Origin: Xenia sp. Carnegie-2017
Lineage: Eukaryota > Cnidaria > Anthozoa > Malacalcyonacea > Xeniidae
Direction of reading: 5' to 3'
DNA length: 64,000 bases
Assembly: GCF_021976095.1 (NCBI RefSeq)
Contig: NW_025813486.1
Coordinates: 12,308,422-12,372,421, forward strand
Under the pieces are notes generated by a model. The model saw only the letters and a list, made by a program, of their open reading frames with translations. It was not told the origin of the DNA and searched no databases. Every line of letters starts with the position of its first letter. Position 1 is the stretch's first letter. Both the position numbers and the translations under genes were made by a program. This document shows positions 1 to 11,464 of the stretch, in pieces.

Positions 1-2640
1 AAAAATCAATACCAGAGTTTCAGGCAACTTGCTTATAGTAGCCTGTTTGATTGCAAGAATAAACCGTTTATTTATCTGGCAAATTTTATAGAATATAATG
101 CTATATCTCCAGTCATAACACAATACAACGAAACATAATATTAATTTTTAAACAGAATGTATAAAGACACTTACAATATTTCCTACATTTGAAGTATCAA
201 CATCAACGGAAATCTTTATTCTATTAAATAAAGTGATATTCACTTATCATCTCAATCCAACTGTAATTTTTAACGACAGCTGCGGCAACACACGAGTTCT
301 TAGAAACGAAGAATGTAAACAGGAAGTAAAATGACCGACACTATATACTTGAAACAGAATCGGAAATATTAGACAAAATCTAAAATTTTATACATGATCT
401 AAAATTTTCGTAAAAATACGTTTACTTTCAGTCCCAAAACACCCAAAAGATAATAATTACGGTGTTTGGGCGTTCCATGTAAAAATACATTTTTAAAATT
501 TACAAATCTGAATCAAGACCAAATCTGTTGACTAACATTGGTGAAATCTCGATTTGTGTCTGTCTGTTAACAATTCGGGGGGGAGGGGGTTAACGGAATC
601 AAGGGGAACGAACAATCACAATAAGGTTAGAACCTTTCGGAACTCCTGTAAGTTTCTATTTGATTTTAAATGTCTGGAATCCGAATAGATATGCGGCCTA
701 AACAACCTTATACAGTAGATACTAAAATCGAGTGATTACCGACATCAATTATACACATCTCGTTTGGCGAAAAACACATGAAAAGGATTCACCGTGCCGT
801 ATTTAGCCTGCTCTGTTCACATTTTTTATCTTGCGCTCTATGGTCACACGGTGAGAAAAATGTAGTGTAAGCATGTATTTATTTTCGTTCGAGCTTTTAT
901 TATTACTTGAAAGATCGGTGTGAATGTAACTAAACGTCAAAAATCATTTAAACGCATGGTGCGAGTTCAACCGTGAAATATGAATTATGAATAAGATGAA
1001 ACGTTTGCTCTCTGCTATAACTATACATCATTTTATCGCGTTCGCACAGAATCATTGGAAGAAAGGTTCTATCAAAATGTTATAAAGGAAATAATGGAAA
1101 CAAAACTACTGTTTTATAATATTGTCTGTTTCTGCGTTTGTAAACATGCGTTCGATTGATCGGTTGAGTAAACAAAGTATCGTACTTTTAATCAAAAAGC
1201 ATTTTAAAGACAAATTTGTTGGAGATATAAACATGTTTTCAAAAAGTTGTTTTCGCTCGAAATGGTAATGAAATTATCTGTAAAATTATTTGAAACGTAA
1301 AATGAAATAAGATGTAAAGCACGGGAGTATTTTTTGCTGGAAATCAACCGTCGACTTTCAGAACGCGTGCCTTTGTTTGCATGTATTACAAATAAGGTAT
1401 GGCAAGTTTGATTAAGGCCCGTTCACTCGATCTGATTTTGTTAGATCCTAAAAACGGATCGTGTGAGCACATAAAGCGGATCGTGTGAGAAATTATTGCA
1501 ACAAAGGGCTCGAACATTTAATTTTTGCTAAAATCCATAAACTTCATTCAAGAAATTAAAATTTTTATTGTAAATAATCATATCACAAACAGAGCTTAAT
1601 CTGCAATAACCAGTTATAGTTACTCTTAATGCCATTATTTAAATCTTAATATTTTACACAGTAAGTTGTTTACCAAAAGGTGAAACACAGATACAACAGA
1701 CAATTTTTTTAAAACATTTGATAACAGAAGGAAACTGTGCCAAGCCAACACCAATCTAATTCACAAAAGCGTTCAGGAAGCTTTTCTATGTTCACTTCTC
1801 ACATCATCAATAAGCATCTATGTCAAATATATAAATAATCTCTTGATTGAAATTAAAAAGGCAGAAATAACAAAGTTAAGTCATGTGGACCATATGACAG
1901 TATATGTTTTACAAATTGCTATTCAAGCATTCTACTGGTAGACCAACATGCTGCTGCTGACGTTCCAACTTGTTCAAAAAGTCATTCAAGCTTCACAAGT
2001 CACAACTGTGATGAATACAAAATATTTTGGCATCAGATGACCTTCATAGTGGCCATGCAGCAGCGCATCTGATATTTTAAAACAGCTGGGTAGACAATTT
2101 TGGTGGTTCGAATGTCCTGCCAAACGTTCTTTGCAATATATAAACTTACTGGAAGATAATATGATTTGTCACTTGTTTCAGCCACAACCGAGATTTCAAA
2201 TGTTAGAACAAATATCTTCAAGATTCTTTGCAGAATTCTTTTATGATAAAAGTAAAACTGACGACAAACCATATACCGAGTACACATCTCGTCAGATACA
2301 TACCTACTTTGAAAATATTCAGAGTAAACCCTCATTTATCAAAACGGACGTCGAATTAATGGATAAATTGTTGAAAGCTTAATGTGTTAAATGTATCCAC
2401 ACAAAAAATATTTAAAAAATGGCCAATCTATAAAAATATTTGGGTTTATTTGCCAAAACCCATCCGTACTATATATTATATTACGATCTGACTGCACTCA
2501 TTTGGCTGGAAACATGGCCGCCGTTTAAAATACCCGAATTGTAGAATTGAAAACAAGGGACACAAACATCAAAGGCTCCGACATCGAGTGGCGCTTCTGT
2601 TACATTCTTTATTCTGTGACCAAAGCTGAAAGTCTCGGAA
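1..2640. other. No recognisable gene; AT-rich intergenic DNA
   Basis: I see no protein family, RNA gene or clear transposon ends in this stretch. It has a G-run near 580-595 and two tandem copies of cggatcgtgtgag near 1455-1490. Short open frames at 2131-2382 (+) and 2033-2335 (-) overlap one another, match nothing I know and have no supporting context. The first 300 bases are a diverged partner of 23455-23700 and are listed separately. Confidence 0.5.
60..305 (-). repeat. Diverged repeat, copy 1 (partner at 23455-23700)
   Basis: Aligns by eye to 23455-23700 through shared blocks such as tttatctggcaaattt, gtatcaacatcaacgg and ttaacgacagctgc. On the minus strand both copies have GTAAGT, a consensus 5' splice site, directly after the conserved block (near 172 here). 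A conserved block ending in a donor could be an exon of an older gene duplication. I cannot tell whether it is coding, since the minus-strand frames close quickly. A link to the glycosyltransferase genes, which lack a visible first exon, is only a guess. Confidence 0.35.
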
Positions 2641-2654
2641 TAGGCGATCGAAGT

Positions 2655-5250
2655 ACTTAATTCTTTAAGGAGGCCTTTCATGGGCAGAAATTGCCAGAAA
2701 TTTTGGAGTGTCCAAGATTACCATACGACGACGACGTCGTTTATTTTTCTCTGATAACAGGAACAGGGAATTGAATTCTACCATTAGAGATGATGAAATC
2801 GATGTAGTTGTTGGTAACATCTTGCAAGTGACACCTAAAATTCGCTATAGGTTAGTACAAGATGCTTTACGAAGGCGTGGATTGCGTGTACAAAGACGCC
2901 GGGTGCTAAAAAATCTTCAACGAGTTGACCCTGTCACAGCGACCTTGAGAACCTCAAGAAGCATTGTAAGAAGACAATACTATGTAGCATGCCCAAATAT
3001 ATTATGTTAGCTGCCATATTCCTGAGAAATCTCGCATTTTTCAGTATTTGGTAAAGGGTGGATTAGCTTCTTAAGACCTCACCTGGAAAACTCAAAACGT
3101 TGTGCTGTGGGTGCCATTTATTGCAAGTAGTTATTTGTAGGTGGGGAGTATTAAACATTTGTTTACTTACGTATATGTGTGTTGAGTATAAATTATTGGC
3201 ATGTATTGAGTTACAGTAAAGAAACCCAAATAAACTAGATGGTTGTTGTAAAACAAAACATAGGAATCGGCGCAATCCGTTTTTTTTGAGAATAGTGTGC
3301 CATGTTCAAACCAGTGGCGGATCTAGAGTACGTCAAAATAAATTACTGCAGCACATTTTGGGGTATATTTACATTTCTAAATACCTCAGACGCTATTCCA
3401 TTGGTAAGATTGTATTCTTTAGAAATTGAAAACCAATAGTGTTTTTCTGAATGTAATTTGAATTTAAAATGGAGGAGCTTTAATTTATTTTGACGTACAC
3501 TGAATCCGCCACTGGTTCCAACCCACAGGCTAGTCCAATTCTCTTGATATACAAAATGCTTTGGTGTTACATGTTATACAAGAGTAGAAAAAACACCCTC
3601 ATCTACAAAATTGTAAACAATTTTAATTAGCGTAGATGCCTCAAATACTATATATTTTCTCAATACTCATCGACATTTTTCTTCCAAAAGTCAAGAAATG
3701 CCCATTTCTGATCAAGTGTCAAGTGCTGGCCAAAGTCGGCCATACATCGTATTTTCAGGTAAAGGCGCACGTGATTTTTGTATTAATGAAAGGAGAATTC
3801 CTATCAAAAAATTTTTAAAATTATCTGCAAATCGATGTAATTCAGTAATTTGATATTTTTCACGACAGTTTCGCTTTTTGTGGAAGAAATCGTAAAATGG
3901 CGCGCTCTTAGGATCGCTCGCTTCAGTCAATTTGGGTGCGTGTGGGAGCGCGCCCCATAACGCAAGGCCTGAAAATGATAGAGACAAATTGCTTTTGGAT
4001 TTTACTTTGCATCAACAATATTTTTCTCTGTTTTACTTTAATAATTTATACGACCAGTCTTTCCTTTATTACTTTCCCGAACAAAGGGGGAGCAGAAGAG
4101 CATATAAATAAGAGGTGTGTGCTAATTAACATAAAACATTTTTTTAATTGGCAAACGAATGTTCAACGTTTTCAGGGGTGCAGTAGACCAAGTGAGGTGT
4201 GCACTGGTAAAGTGTCCAGTATCCTTACAGGCCAGTCTGCGTCAGTATTTAGTTCTTTTTATTATAATTTGGTTTTTGCTACATAATATGTTCAGTGAGC
4301 CTAAATTTCATTAATTTCGTATGATGCAATGATATTTTCACATTACTATAATTTTGCAGCAAAATTTCTAGTGTTAAACAGGTAAAAATAATGAAACAGT
4401 AATCATTTGCAAAATCTATGTTTTCAACAAGGTCATAAGTATTCTTTAAGCAATTCATGCATTGTTAACCCTTCTTTCTATGCATTTTGATGGAAATCAC
4501 AAGCTTATCCAGCCATACAGAATAGTTATCCATGGAATAGATGGATATTCTGGACTCGTGATTTTCTTTCATGCATCCACCAACAATCTAGCCTCCACAG
4601 TTCAAGAATGCTTTAGAGGAGTCGTCTGCCAGTACAACTTTCCATCAAGAGTGAGAACAGATTTGGGAATGGAAAACATAGAAAGGGGGGGGTGTTTCAT
4701 GATACAATTTAGGGAACAAATCGAGGCCGTATTATCACTGGCACCTCAGTTCACAATCAACGAATCGAACGTCTGTGGCGTGAAGTAAATAGCATTGTGT
4801 CTCGTCGTTTTATAAATAATTTTGTGTACCTCCAGTCATTTGTTTTGGATACAGCAATTGAACTTCATTTATTTATTTTACACCTTATCTATATTCCCCT
4901 AATAAATCAAGCACTTCGGGAATCAAAAGAATGATGGAACAACCAACTTGTTAAGTACAGAATGCAACTGCGGCCAAATTCAGCTATGGATTCAGGGTAT
5001 GATTAGCAGTGGAAACTCTAATTACAATGCTGTAAGAAGTGTGCAAGATGACCAGCAAATTAATTAGGAGGATTATGGAATTGATGAAAATGGAGCTGCA
5101 GCAAATATAGAATCAAACCATAACATCACCGTTCCAGAGACAATAATAAACTTACAGAATGAGCATTTTCAATACATTCAAGAAATAGTCACGGTTTTGC
5201 ATGCAGCAGGAAATCAAGATGGTGTTATAAGTTTTTGTCGTGTTACATAC
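2655..5250 (+). pseudogene. Integrase-core (RVE-type) protein relic
   Basis: The N-terminal part (about 2680-3010) has a helix-turn-helix-like start (FGVSKITIRRRR) followed by the ALRRRGLRVQRRRV and LQRVDP blocks. The catalytic part (4480-4800) has FDGNHKLI, HGIDGYSGL, HASTNN and LPSRVR-like segments, followed by IELHLFILHLIYIPLINQAL near 4855. An acidic C-terminal tail with a VPETIINL-like motif lies at 5080-5245. This order matches a family of single-ORF integrase-core proteins common in fish, cnidarians and molluscs, probably of mobile-element origin. The copy is broken in several places. The interval 3010-4460 holds a MITE and otherwise nothing I recognise, and part of it may be an intron. 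Treated as a fossil; alternatives are a Ginger-like transposon or a captured integrase. Confidence 0.6.
3312..3514. mobile_element. hAT-type MITE with 8-bp target duplication
   Basis: The ends are inverted: cagtggcggatctag at the left and the complement of cagtggcggattcag at the right, with the matching stretch extending into gtacgtcaaaataaatta. The flanks gttcaaac (3304-3311) and gttccaac (3515-3522) match at 7 of 8 bases, the target duplication size of hAT transposons. The 203-bp length with no coding frame makes it a non-autonomous MITE. A second family member's terminus is at 49055-49101. It lies within the gap of the integrase-core relic. Confidence 0.85.
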
Positions 5251-5254
5251 TCTA

Positions 5255-5690
5255 CAACAATTGACATTAAAATTTACATCTTACATGGCATAAGTAAATA
5301 TCTTGGCTAATTTTGCTTTATAGTGATATTGTCAGGTATCTAATATCTACGTGCAACGAAATATCAATACTTAGCACGCATTAAATTTTACACGACATCT
5401 ACATTATACCAAAAACTTCCTTTTGGAAATTGATGGCAATGTCCATGTTCTTTTCAAATTTTTCATAACAATCCACTCCATTCGGTAACTCTAGTTCCAT
5501 AGTGCAAGTGTTAGCGTTTGGAAAAAACAGACGCAATTTGAAGAATGGTAACAACTGACGGTCTTTGGAAACCCATTGGCGGAATGCAATTCGTCCCAGT
5601 TGCAAACATCATTATACCTGGAACTCTCGCAACTAAAATTGTCATAAAAATAATAAAGATGCTAGTATGAATAAATAAGAAAATTATCTT
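5255..5690. other. No recognisable gene
   Basis: Stretch between the integrase-core relic and the Penelope-like fragment. Short overlapping minus-strand frames exist, but I recognise no family, repeat ends or RNA structure. Confidence 0.5.
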
Positions 5691-6245
5691 CTTGCAGAAA
5701 TCCCAACGTATCTCGTATTTCTTCCCCTTTAAGAGCAAAATTCACAAACCTCTGAGATTTGGTGTAGTCTATTTATTCAAGTGTCGAAGCTGCGACGCCT
5801 CGTATGTGGGTCAAACCACACGTCATCTACACACCAGACTTTCGGAGCACTTGGCAATATCCCCCCTTACAGGCAAACAAGTTTCCCACCCTGCGTTATT
5901 GAGCATTTTTGCTCACATTAACGCAAATGGACACATCCCCAACTTAGACTACTTTAAAATAATTTCCTCTTCTTACAATTCCTATGAACTCCGCATTCGT
6001 GAGAGCCTTCTAACCAATAAATACAAGCCTTCACTTAATGTGCAAGGAAATTTCATTCCACTTAACCACTTTTAATTTCTCTTTATTTTACTTCCTAACT
6101 TCATTATCATATAATCCATTTGATACCGCCTCCTTTAGTAGTAATTTAACACCTTTTCTAAATATAATATCTTGTCTTAACATCCTATTTATTAGATGTC
6201 TGAAGATGTCTTGAGTAAAGACGAAACGTCACAACAAATTCAATT
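5690..6245 (+). mobile_element. Penelope-like retroelement, GIY-YIG 3' fragment
   Basis: The open frame 5692-6075 (127 codons) carries a GIY-YIG endonuclease signature: VVYLFKCRSCDASYVGQTTR followed by HLHTRLSEH, then the conserved region with ESLLTNKYKPSLN near the C-terminus. This domain follows the reverse transcriptase in Penelope-like elements and nicks target DNA. No RT part lies upstream, so this is a 5'-truncated insertion. About 120 bp downstream the motif CTGAAGA...stem...GAAAC (6203-6233) resembles a hammerhead ribozyme core, as found in the terminal repeats of Penelope-like elements. A related minus-strand element is at 21265-22990. Confidence 0.85.
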
Positions 6246-6249
6246 TTAC

Positions 6250-6800
6250 AATATTTAGTCTATTTATATGGCTCTAACTTTATTTTGGGCATTAATTTTT
6301 ATTACACGAAATCTGTTTCGTTGACAAACAAATTTGAATAAGGCTACAATTGATCTTCTTATTTTGTTATGCTACAAATGACTTGTGAAGTCGGGAAAAG
6401 ATTTTCACCCAAACCATTTTGCTCATTTGGTTTTTTATTTTAGAGGCACATGTGCAATGAAGAGAAAAACCTCAGGTATGTCCCACTTATTAGTTTCTAA
6501 TAAAGCAAAGTTATTATCAAAATATGTAGGCATTTGTACCATTTACAGTTGTTTTGTTTTAAAAGATATAAAACAGTAACCAAAACCCCAATTGAGGCAT
6601 TTTCTTCTTAAGAACAGCTATTTTTGTGTGTGCCAGATACTTCTTATGCACCCATTTCTAAATCTGCTTATGCAACATATATTGAATCTCTTAAGAGCTC
6701 TACAGGAGGTACAGGGTTTTCAATCACTATTTATATTAAAGTTAATCTTTTCATTTTAGGTAGACTATCAATCACCTATAATTTAAATGTGAGAGATAAA
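6250..6800. other. No recognisable gene
   Basis: AT-rich DNA. Small open frames at 6385-6579 and 6624-6812 have no recognisable motif. The second may include a few codons leading into the hAT tail, with a possible splice acceptor (ttttcattttag) near 6760. Confidence 0.4.
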
Positions 6801-6805
6801 TTTCA

Positions 6806-6936
6806 GTGCTGAGGAATCTAAGAACCTACCAAAGGAGCCCTATGGTAGAAGAACGTTTAAATGACTTGGCTAATGTTGCAAATTCATCCAGAAATTATTC
6901 CTGACATTGAACGATTGATTGATAAGTTGCTGAAGG
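6806..6936 (+). pseudogene. hAT transposase C-terminal dimerisation tail (relic)
   Basis: The reading VLRNLRTYQRSPMVEERLND followed by LAN matches the hAT C-terminal dimerisation motif, in which a leucine-rich strand is followed by LKTYLRSTM.q.RLn.LALL. The next segment, IHPEIIPDIERLIDKLLK, continues the motif in another frame, so there is at least one frameshift at about 6875. Nothing upstream is recognisable as the catalytic part. This is the 3' end of a decayed hAT element. Confidence 0.6.
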
Positions 6937-7199
6937 TAATACCCATTAATATTTTGCTAGATGCGTTATTGATGCGATACTGTAGGAACATCAGACAACT
7001 CAATGGGCTGCAGGAATGATTCATTGTTACAGAAATGACAAGCAGCGCAACTATTCATGCCCTTAATCACGTTGTTCCTTTCCACTATGTGATTCCTATG
7101 CTAAAGAGCTTTAAAATTGAGCTAAATGGTCTTTGTAAGTTTGTACTTTTTGGCTATATTGGTACAGCCCTGAGTACAGCCGTGAATAAATCCAAAGAG

Positions 7200-8920
7200 T
7201 TCGGTGTTTTTACGTCACGTTGGGGCGACATAGAATCAGTGGTGCAACAGTCCCCTTTGTATATCCAGTTAATTTAATAGCATTCAATGGCTTACAGAAG
7301 GATGACTCACATTTACATAAAAGTGACCTATTTTCTATTTTGAATTCGGGCAAATTGCAAATGAAAGTCAGTCATGCTGCGTTGGAGATAGGACCATTTA
7401 AAGTCATATTTTTCGACTTGTGGAGCACTTTGCAACCAGGGACTCTGTGTGCATCTGTTGAAAAACAAATAAAAGATGATGTACCTTCATTTGTGCCAGG
7501 ATGGCTTGCCGATACTTTAAGTAAATATGACTGAACCTTTTTTTAATAAATAAGCAAGAAGTGAAACAAAATTATTGAAATGATTTTTCTAGATAACTGT
7601 GATATAAAAATAAAAATGTAGTTTATTCTTTGTATAATCGACCTCGGTTGAATGAGGAGAGCGTGCGCCTCTACACCGTTAAACGGATACTCCCGAGCGT
7701 CTAATACTAGATACTAAATACTAAAACATGCGTGTTTTGACCGCTTTCTTTCTTTTGAAATTAATGTTTTTACGTGCAGTGACTATGAATATACGTAGGA
7801 ATATTTGCTCCCCACCAAATTATCGACGCGGCAGCGTCACTGATTATTAATAGCAAGTATCAAGTCAATTTTTAGTAAAATATAAAAACAGTAAAGCAAA
7901 AATTATTCTGGATAATTGATTCAACATTGTGGTTACTCAGTTGCAACAACAAGTGTATTTTGGTTGCAGATACAACCTTAGCAGAAGTTGTAAAGCATGG
8001 CTCAAGTACCCGTCTACTGTGGCAGGGAGAAAGGTTTCAAAACATTTAGAAGATTTTCATTCTTTTGCACATAATGGAGTGCATTGGACTTTGCTCGTAA
8101 GTAACTCATCAAACACAATTTACACTTCTATTTTTGTTTTGCTAAAAAATGTATAGAATAAGGAGACCATTTTTTTAAGATCTATGTTGTCACAATTTTT
8201 ATCGGTATGTTTTTTTTTGTAGATTCTTGATAAAATTAGAAAATGTCGTCTGTATATTGATCCCATGATGGTAAACTCTAAAACAACAAATGTTGAACAC
8301 AGCTCAATCCTTTTAAATCTGCTTGACAATTTGAGGTAAAAAATTTGGAATGGTAACTAAAACATTTCTTTCTTTACACCTTTGCTTCTTCAAAAGCATG
8401 TAGTACACTAACATTTAATGATTTCTTACAGCAAAGTTTCAGATGTTTAGACAGGTTGGGGAAGCCGTCAGTGGGAATGTATACAGCCTCCACATTTTAC
8501 ACAGTCAAACATTATAACTGCGGGGTACTTGTGTGTGTAGTAAGTAGCTTACATTTTGCACCAGCATAAAATAAAATAAAGGTATGAAATATTAGGTGTA
8601 GCAATGAATAGTGAAGCTTAATCTTTTGTACTTCAAAGTTGGATATTCTAAAGTAAATTTAATCCCAACTTTGTTGAAAATCCAGTACCATTCACCTATG
8701 TTAATTGTGATTGATAAATATTGAAACATATTTTGTATATATGCTACATCACAAATGTATTGTGGATAGGTAAACATTGAAGTAAGTCTTCTACTTTTTT
8801 TATTTTGCACAACGTTTATGGCAGAAAACAAAGATATAACTATCAATGTCGATGTTTTCTCCGAGAGACAAAAAATATCATCTAACCTCCTTAGATCATG
8901 CTATGATGACATAATAAAGT
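7200..8920 (+). pseudogene. Ulp1/C48-peptidase-like gene, split by introns (copy 1)
   Basis: Ulp1 (C48) peptidases cleave ubiquitin-like proteins using a His-Asp-Cys triad. The block NGVHWTLL, fitting the catalytic His-Trp region, ends at 8096 directly before GTAAGT. A following exon runs 8223-8334 (after ttttttttgtag, before GTAAAA). A third, 8431-8539 (after tttcttacag, before GTAAGT), ends in HYNCGVLVC, fitting the catalytic Cys block. A fourth, 8824-8919 (after acgtttatggcag, before GTAAGC), reads SERQKISSNLLRSC, like the C-terminal helix. An earlier block 7292-7534 contains VPGWLADTLSKY, possibly the N-terminal WL.D motif. The exon near 7970-8096 needs a frame change just before the His block, so this copy is probably not functional. 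C48 genes also travel in DNA transposons, so the origin could be host or mobile. Confidence 0.55.
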
Positions 8921-9039
8921 AAGCATTATGTTTCCTTTATTTGACCTCCATGCTTTTTTATAAACAGTACGTATTTTACAATTTGAGAATACAGCCTTTT
9001 ATTTCTTTACCAAAGACCTTCTTTGAATATTTTACAACA

Positions 9040-11460
9040 AACACTATTGTGAGTTGCGAAGAACTAGGAGATGGGAAACCTTCCCAACTCCTTCGCAAGA
9101 TAGAACAACTACTTGGTACTCAGACCTTGCCCCCATCCATCATGAAACAATTATTTATACAACGTCTCCCTACCAATGTTCAGGCTATTCTAGCACCTAC
9201 ACAGGAGACTCATGACCTCAACAACCTTGCCAAGGTGGCCGACAAAATTAGAGAAGTCAACAACATTCAACAACCCACATCCACCCTTTCGACCGTTGCA
9301 AAAGAACGTATTGTTGACACATCTGCCAAATCTGGTGAGCTTCATTAACTTTGCAAGACCGTTTCTGATCTTGCTGCGTCAGTACAGGCTTTCAATCTTC
9401 GCTTCCCTTCCTCGTCCGATGTCAATAAACGGCAACCGAGTGATCACACTCACAGACCATCTATTAATGGTCATTGCTCGTATTGCGTCAAATTCGGTGC
9501 CGCTGCACGAAAATGTGTTCAAACTTGCACTTTCTTTGCCTCACAACCACAAAACCAGACAATAGACGCAGCAACATCGTCTGGTGCTTCAACACAAAGC
9601 TGAGTTTCTACATCACGGATCAGACTAACAAAGAGCAATTTCTTATCGATACGGGTGCCGAAGTAAGCGTCATCCCACCACTTCCAGCAGATTGACGACA
9701 ACGCCAAGATTATGACTTCCAGACAGCCAATTCCTCTACAATTGCTACATACGGGAAGAGGTCTATCACTCTCAACTTTGGACTCTGCCGACGCCATTTT
9801 CAATGGATCTTCACCATTGCTGACGTCCGCCAAGCAATCATTGGAGCTGATTTTTTACACTATTTCAACCTCCTCGTCGACCTTCGCTCAGGAAGTCTCA
9901 TTGATGCAGAAACACACATTAGAGTAACTGGAATCGCCACATCAATGCTTTCTCTTTCTCTCGTTCATGTTACACATTCCTCACACCTTTTGCATCAATG
10001 TTACAAGACTTCCCAGAAATCACTCGACCCACCACCACAGAAACATCAATGAAACATAATATGGTCTATCACATCATTACCAAAGGTCCACCATGCTCTG
10101 CACGTCCACGCCGTCTCACACCTGATCGATTAAAAATTGCCAAAAAAGAATTCCAACAAATGCTTGATCTTGGCCTCATCCGCCTTTCCAACAATCAGTA
10201 TGCTTCTCCTCTCCACATGATTCCCAAGCCACAACCTAATGACCGGCGACCCTGTGGTGACTACCGTGCGCTTAATCGAATGACTGTACCAGACCTGTAT
10301 CCAGTTCCACATTTTCAGGATTTCTCTGTGTTACATGATAATCCATAATCATGTAAATTATACTTATTATTGTTATATACTTAAATATATTATTAGTTAA
10401 CTAGTTAGCGCTCTTTGTAAAATGCCTTACTCATACATGCATGTGTATGTTAACCACAATAACAGGAAAAGCTTACGTAAGGACGTGGTCAACCTACTGA
10501 CCACAGACAATGTACAGGACATGGTTAATCAACTGACCACAGTTTACGCACAAGCGGTTAATCGTACGTCATTGTGCAATCACATATAAGCCGAGAATCG
10601 AAAGTTGTAGTTATGTTGGTGCTTAGTAGAAGTCCACATCAGAAGAAAGCTCATGAAAAGAAAACGAACTATTTACGAAGATAACCAAAGAATCCAGATA
10701 TATATCCAAGCCATCAACGAAAGAGTCACTGAAAGCAGTTGTCTTAGATAAGTTTGAACATTTAAACATTTATATTATATCGTTTATATCAAAATTATTA
10801 GTATATTAAATAAATATCTTAGGAATTGACAACAACTTCTCCACAAAGTTTTACTCCTTTTGTTACGATCAATTGAACCAAAAGCCTCCATTTTATTATT
10901 AGTCGGGACGTTCGTAACATCTGCCAATCTCCACGGTACTACTATTTTCTCTAAGATTGATTTGGTCAGTGCTCATCACCAAATTCTGGTCGCAAAGGAA
11001 GACATCTGCAAAACAGCTGTCACGACACCATTTGGTCTTTTCGAATTTAACCATGTGCCTTTTGGTCTCCGTAATGCAGCTCAAACATTTCAACGTTTTA
11101 TGGACGAAGTCACTCGTGGCTCGACTTTGTATTTGTTTACAATGAAGACATACTCATCGCTAGCTCCGAACACGAGCAACATCTTCGCCTTCTCTTTACT
11201 CGTCTTCGTCAATATGGTGTTATCATCAGTCCGCAAAAATCCGTTTTTGGAGCCACATCTCTTGACTTTCTTGGCCGCATGGTTAGTGCTAATGGCATCC
11301 AACCTCTCCTCTCCTCTCCAAAGTCGAAGCTATCTGCAAATTTCCTCAACCAGACTCTCTCCGCAAGCTCCGCGAATTTCTACCGACTTTTCATCACGTA
11401 ATGCTCTGGTATTTTTCAGCCTCTCACCGATATGCTGGGCACATCGGATTTCCATATTTA
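9040..11460 (+). mobile_element. Gypsy-family LTR retrotransposon fossil (gag-pol part)
   Basis: Gag-like sequence occupies about 9045-9350, with the LLGTQTLPPS...RLPTNVQAILA block typical of Gypsy gag. A protease-like part with DTGAEVSVIP is near 9645-9685, and reverse transcriptase is at about 10050-10325 and 10925-11160 ([51 protein letters not shown]). The RT region is split by the solo LTR at 10329-10919. Neither of its own LTRs is recognisable nearby, and the sequence loses similarity after about 11450. Broken, with many breaks, so it is an old partial copy. Confidence 0.85.
10329..10919 (+). mobile_element. Solo LTR inserted in the Gypsy fossil
   Basis: The 591-bp segment begins tgttacatgat and ends gttcgtaaca, giving short inverted ends of TG...CA type. 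It is flanked by the 4-bp direct repeat tctg (10325-10328 and 10920-10923). A promoter-like acatataag lies near 10582, suggesting plus orientation. There is no internal coding region, so it is a solo LTR left by recombination of a separate LTR element. It is younger than its Gypsy host. Confidence 0.8.
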
Positions 11461-11464
11461 GAGA

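Noticed and set aside
2131-2382. 83-codon plus frame
   Set aside because: No recognisable motif, no duplicate in the window and an overlapping minus-strand frame of similar length. Insufficient to call a gene.
7200-8920. Polinton-type (adenoviral) protease
   Set aside because: The blocks lie between spliceosomal-type splice sites and no capsid, ATPase or polymerase part lies nearby. An Ulp1/C48 identity explains the motifs better.
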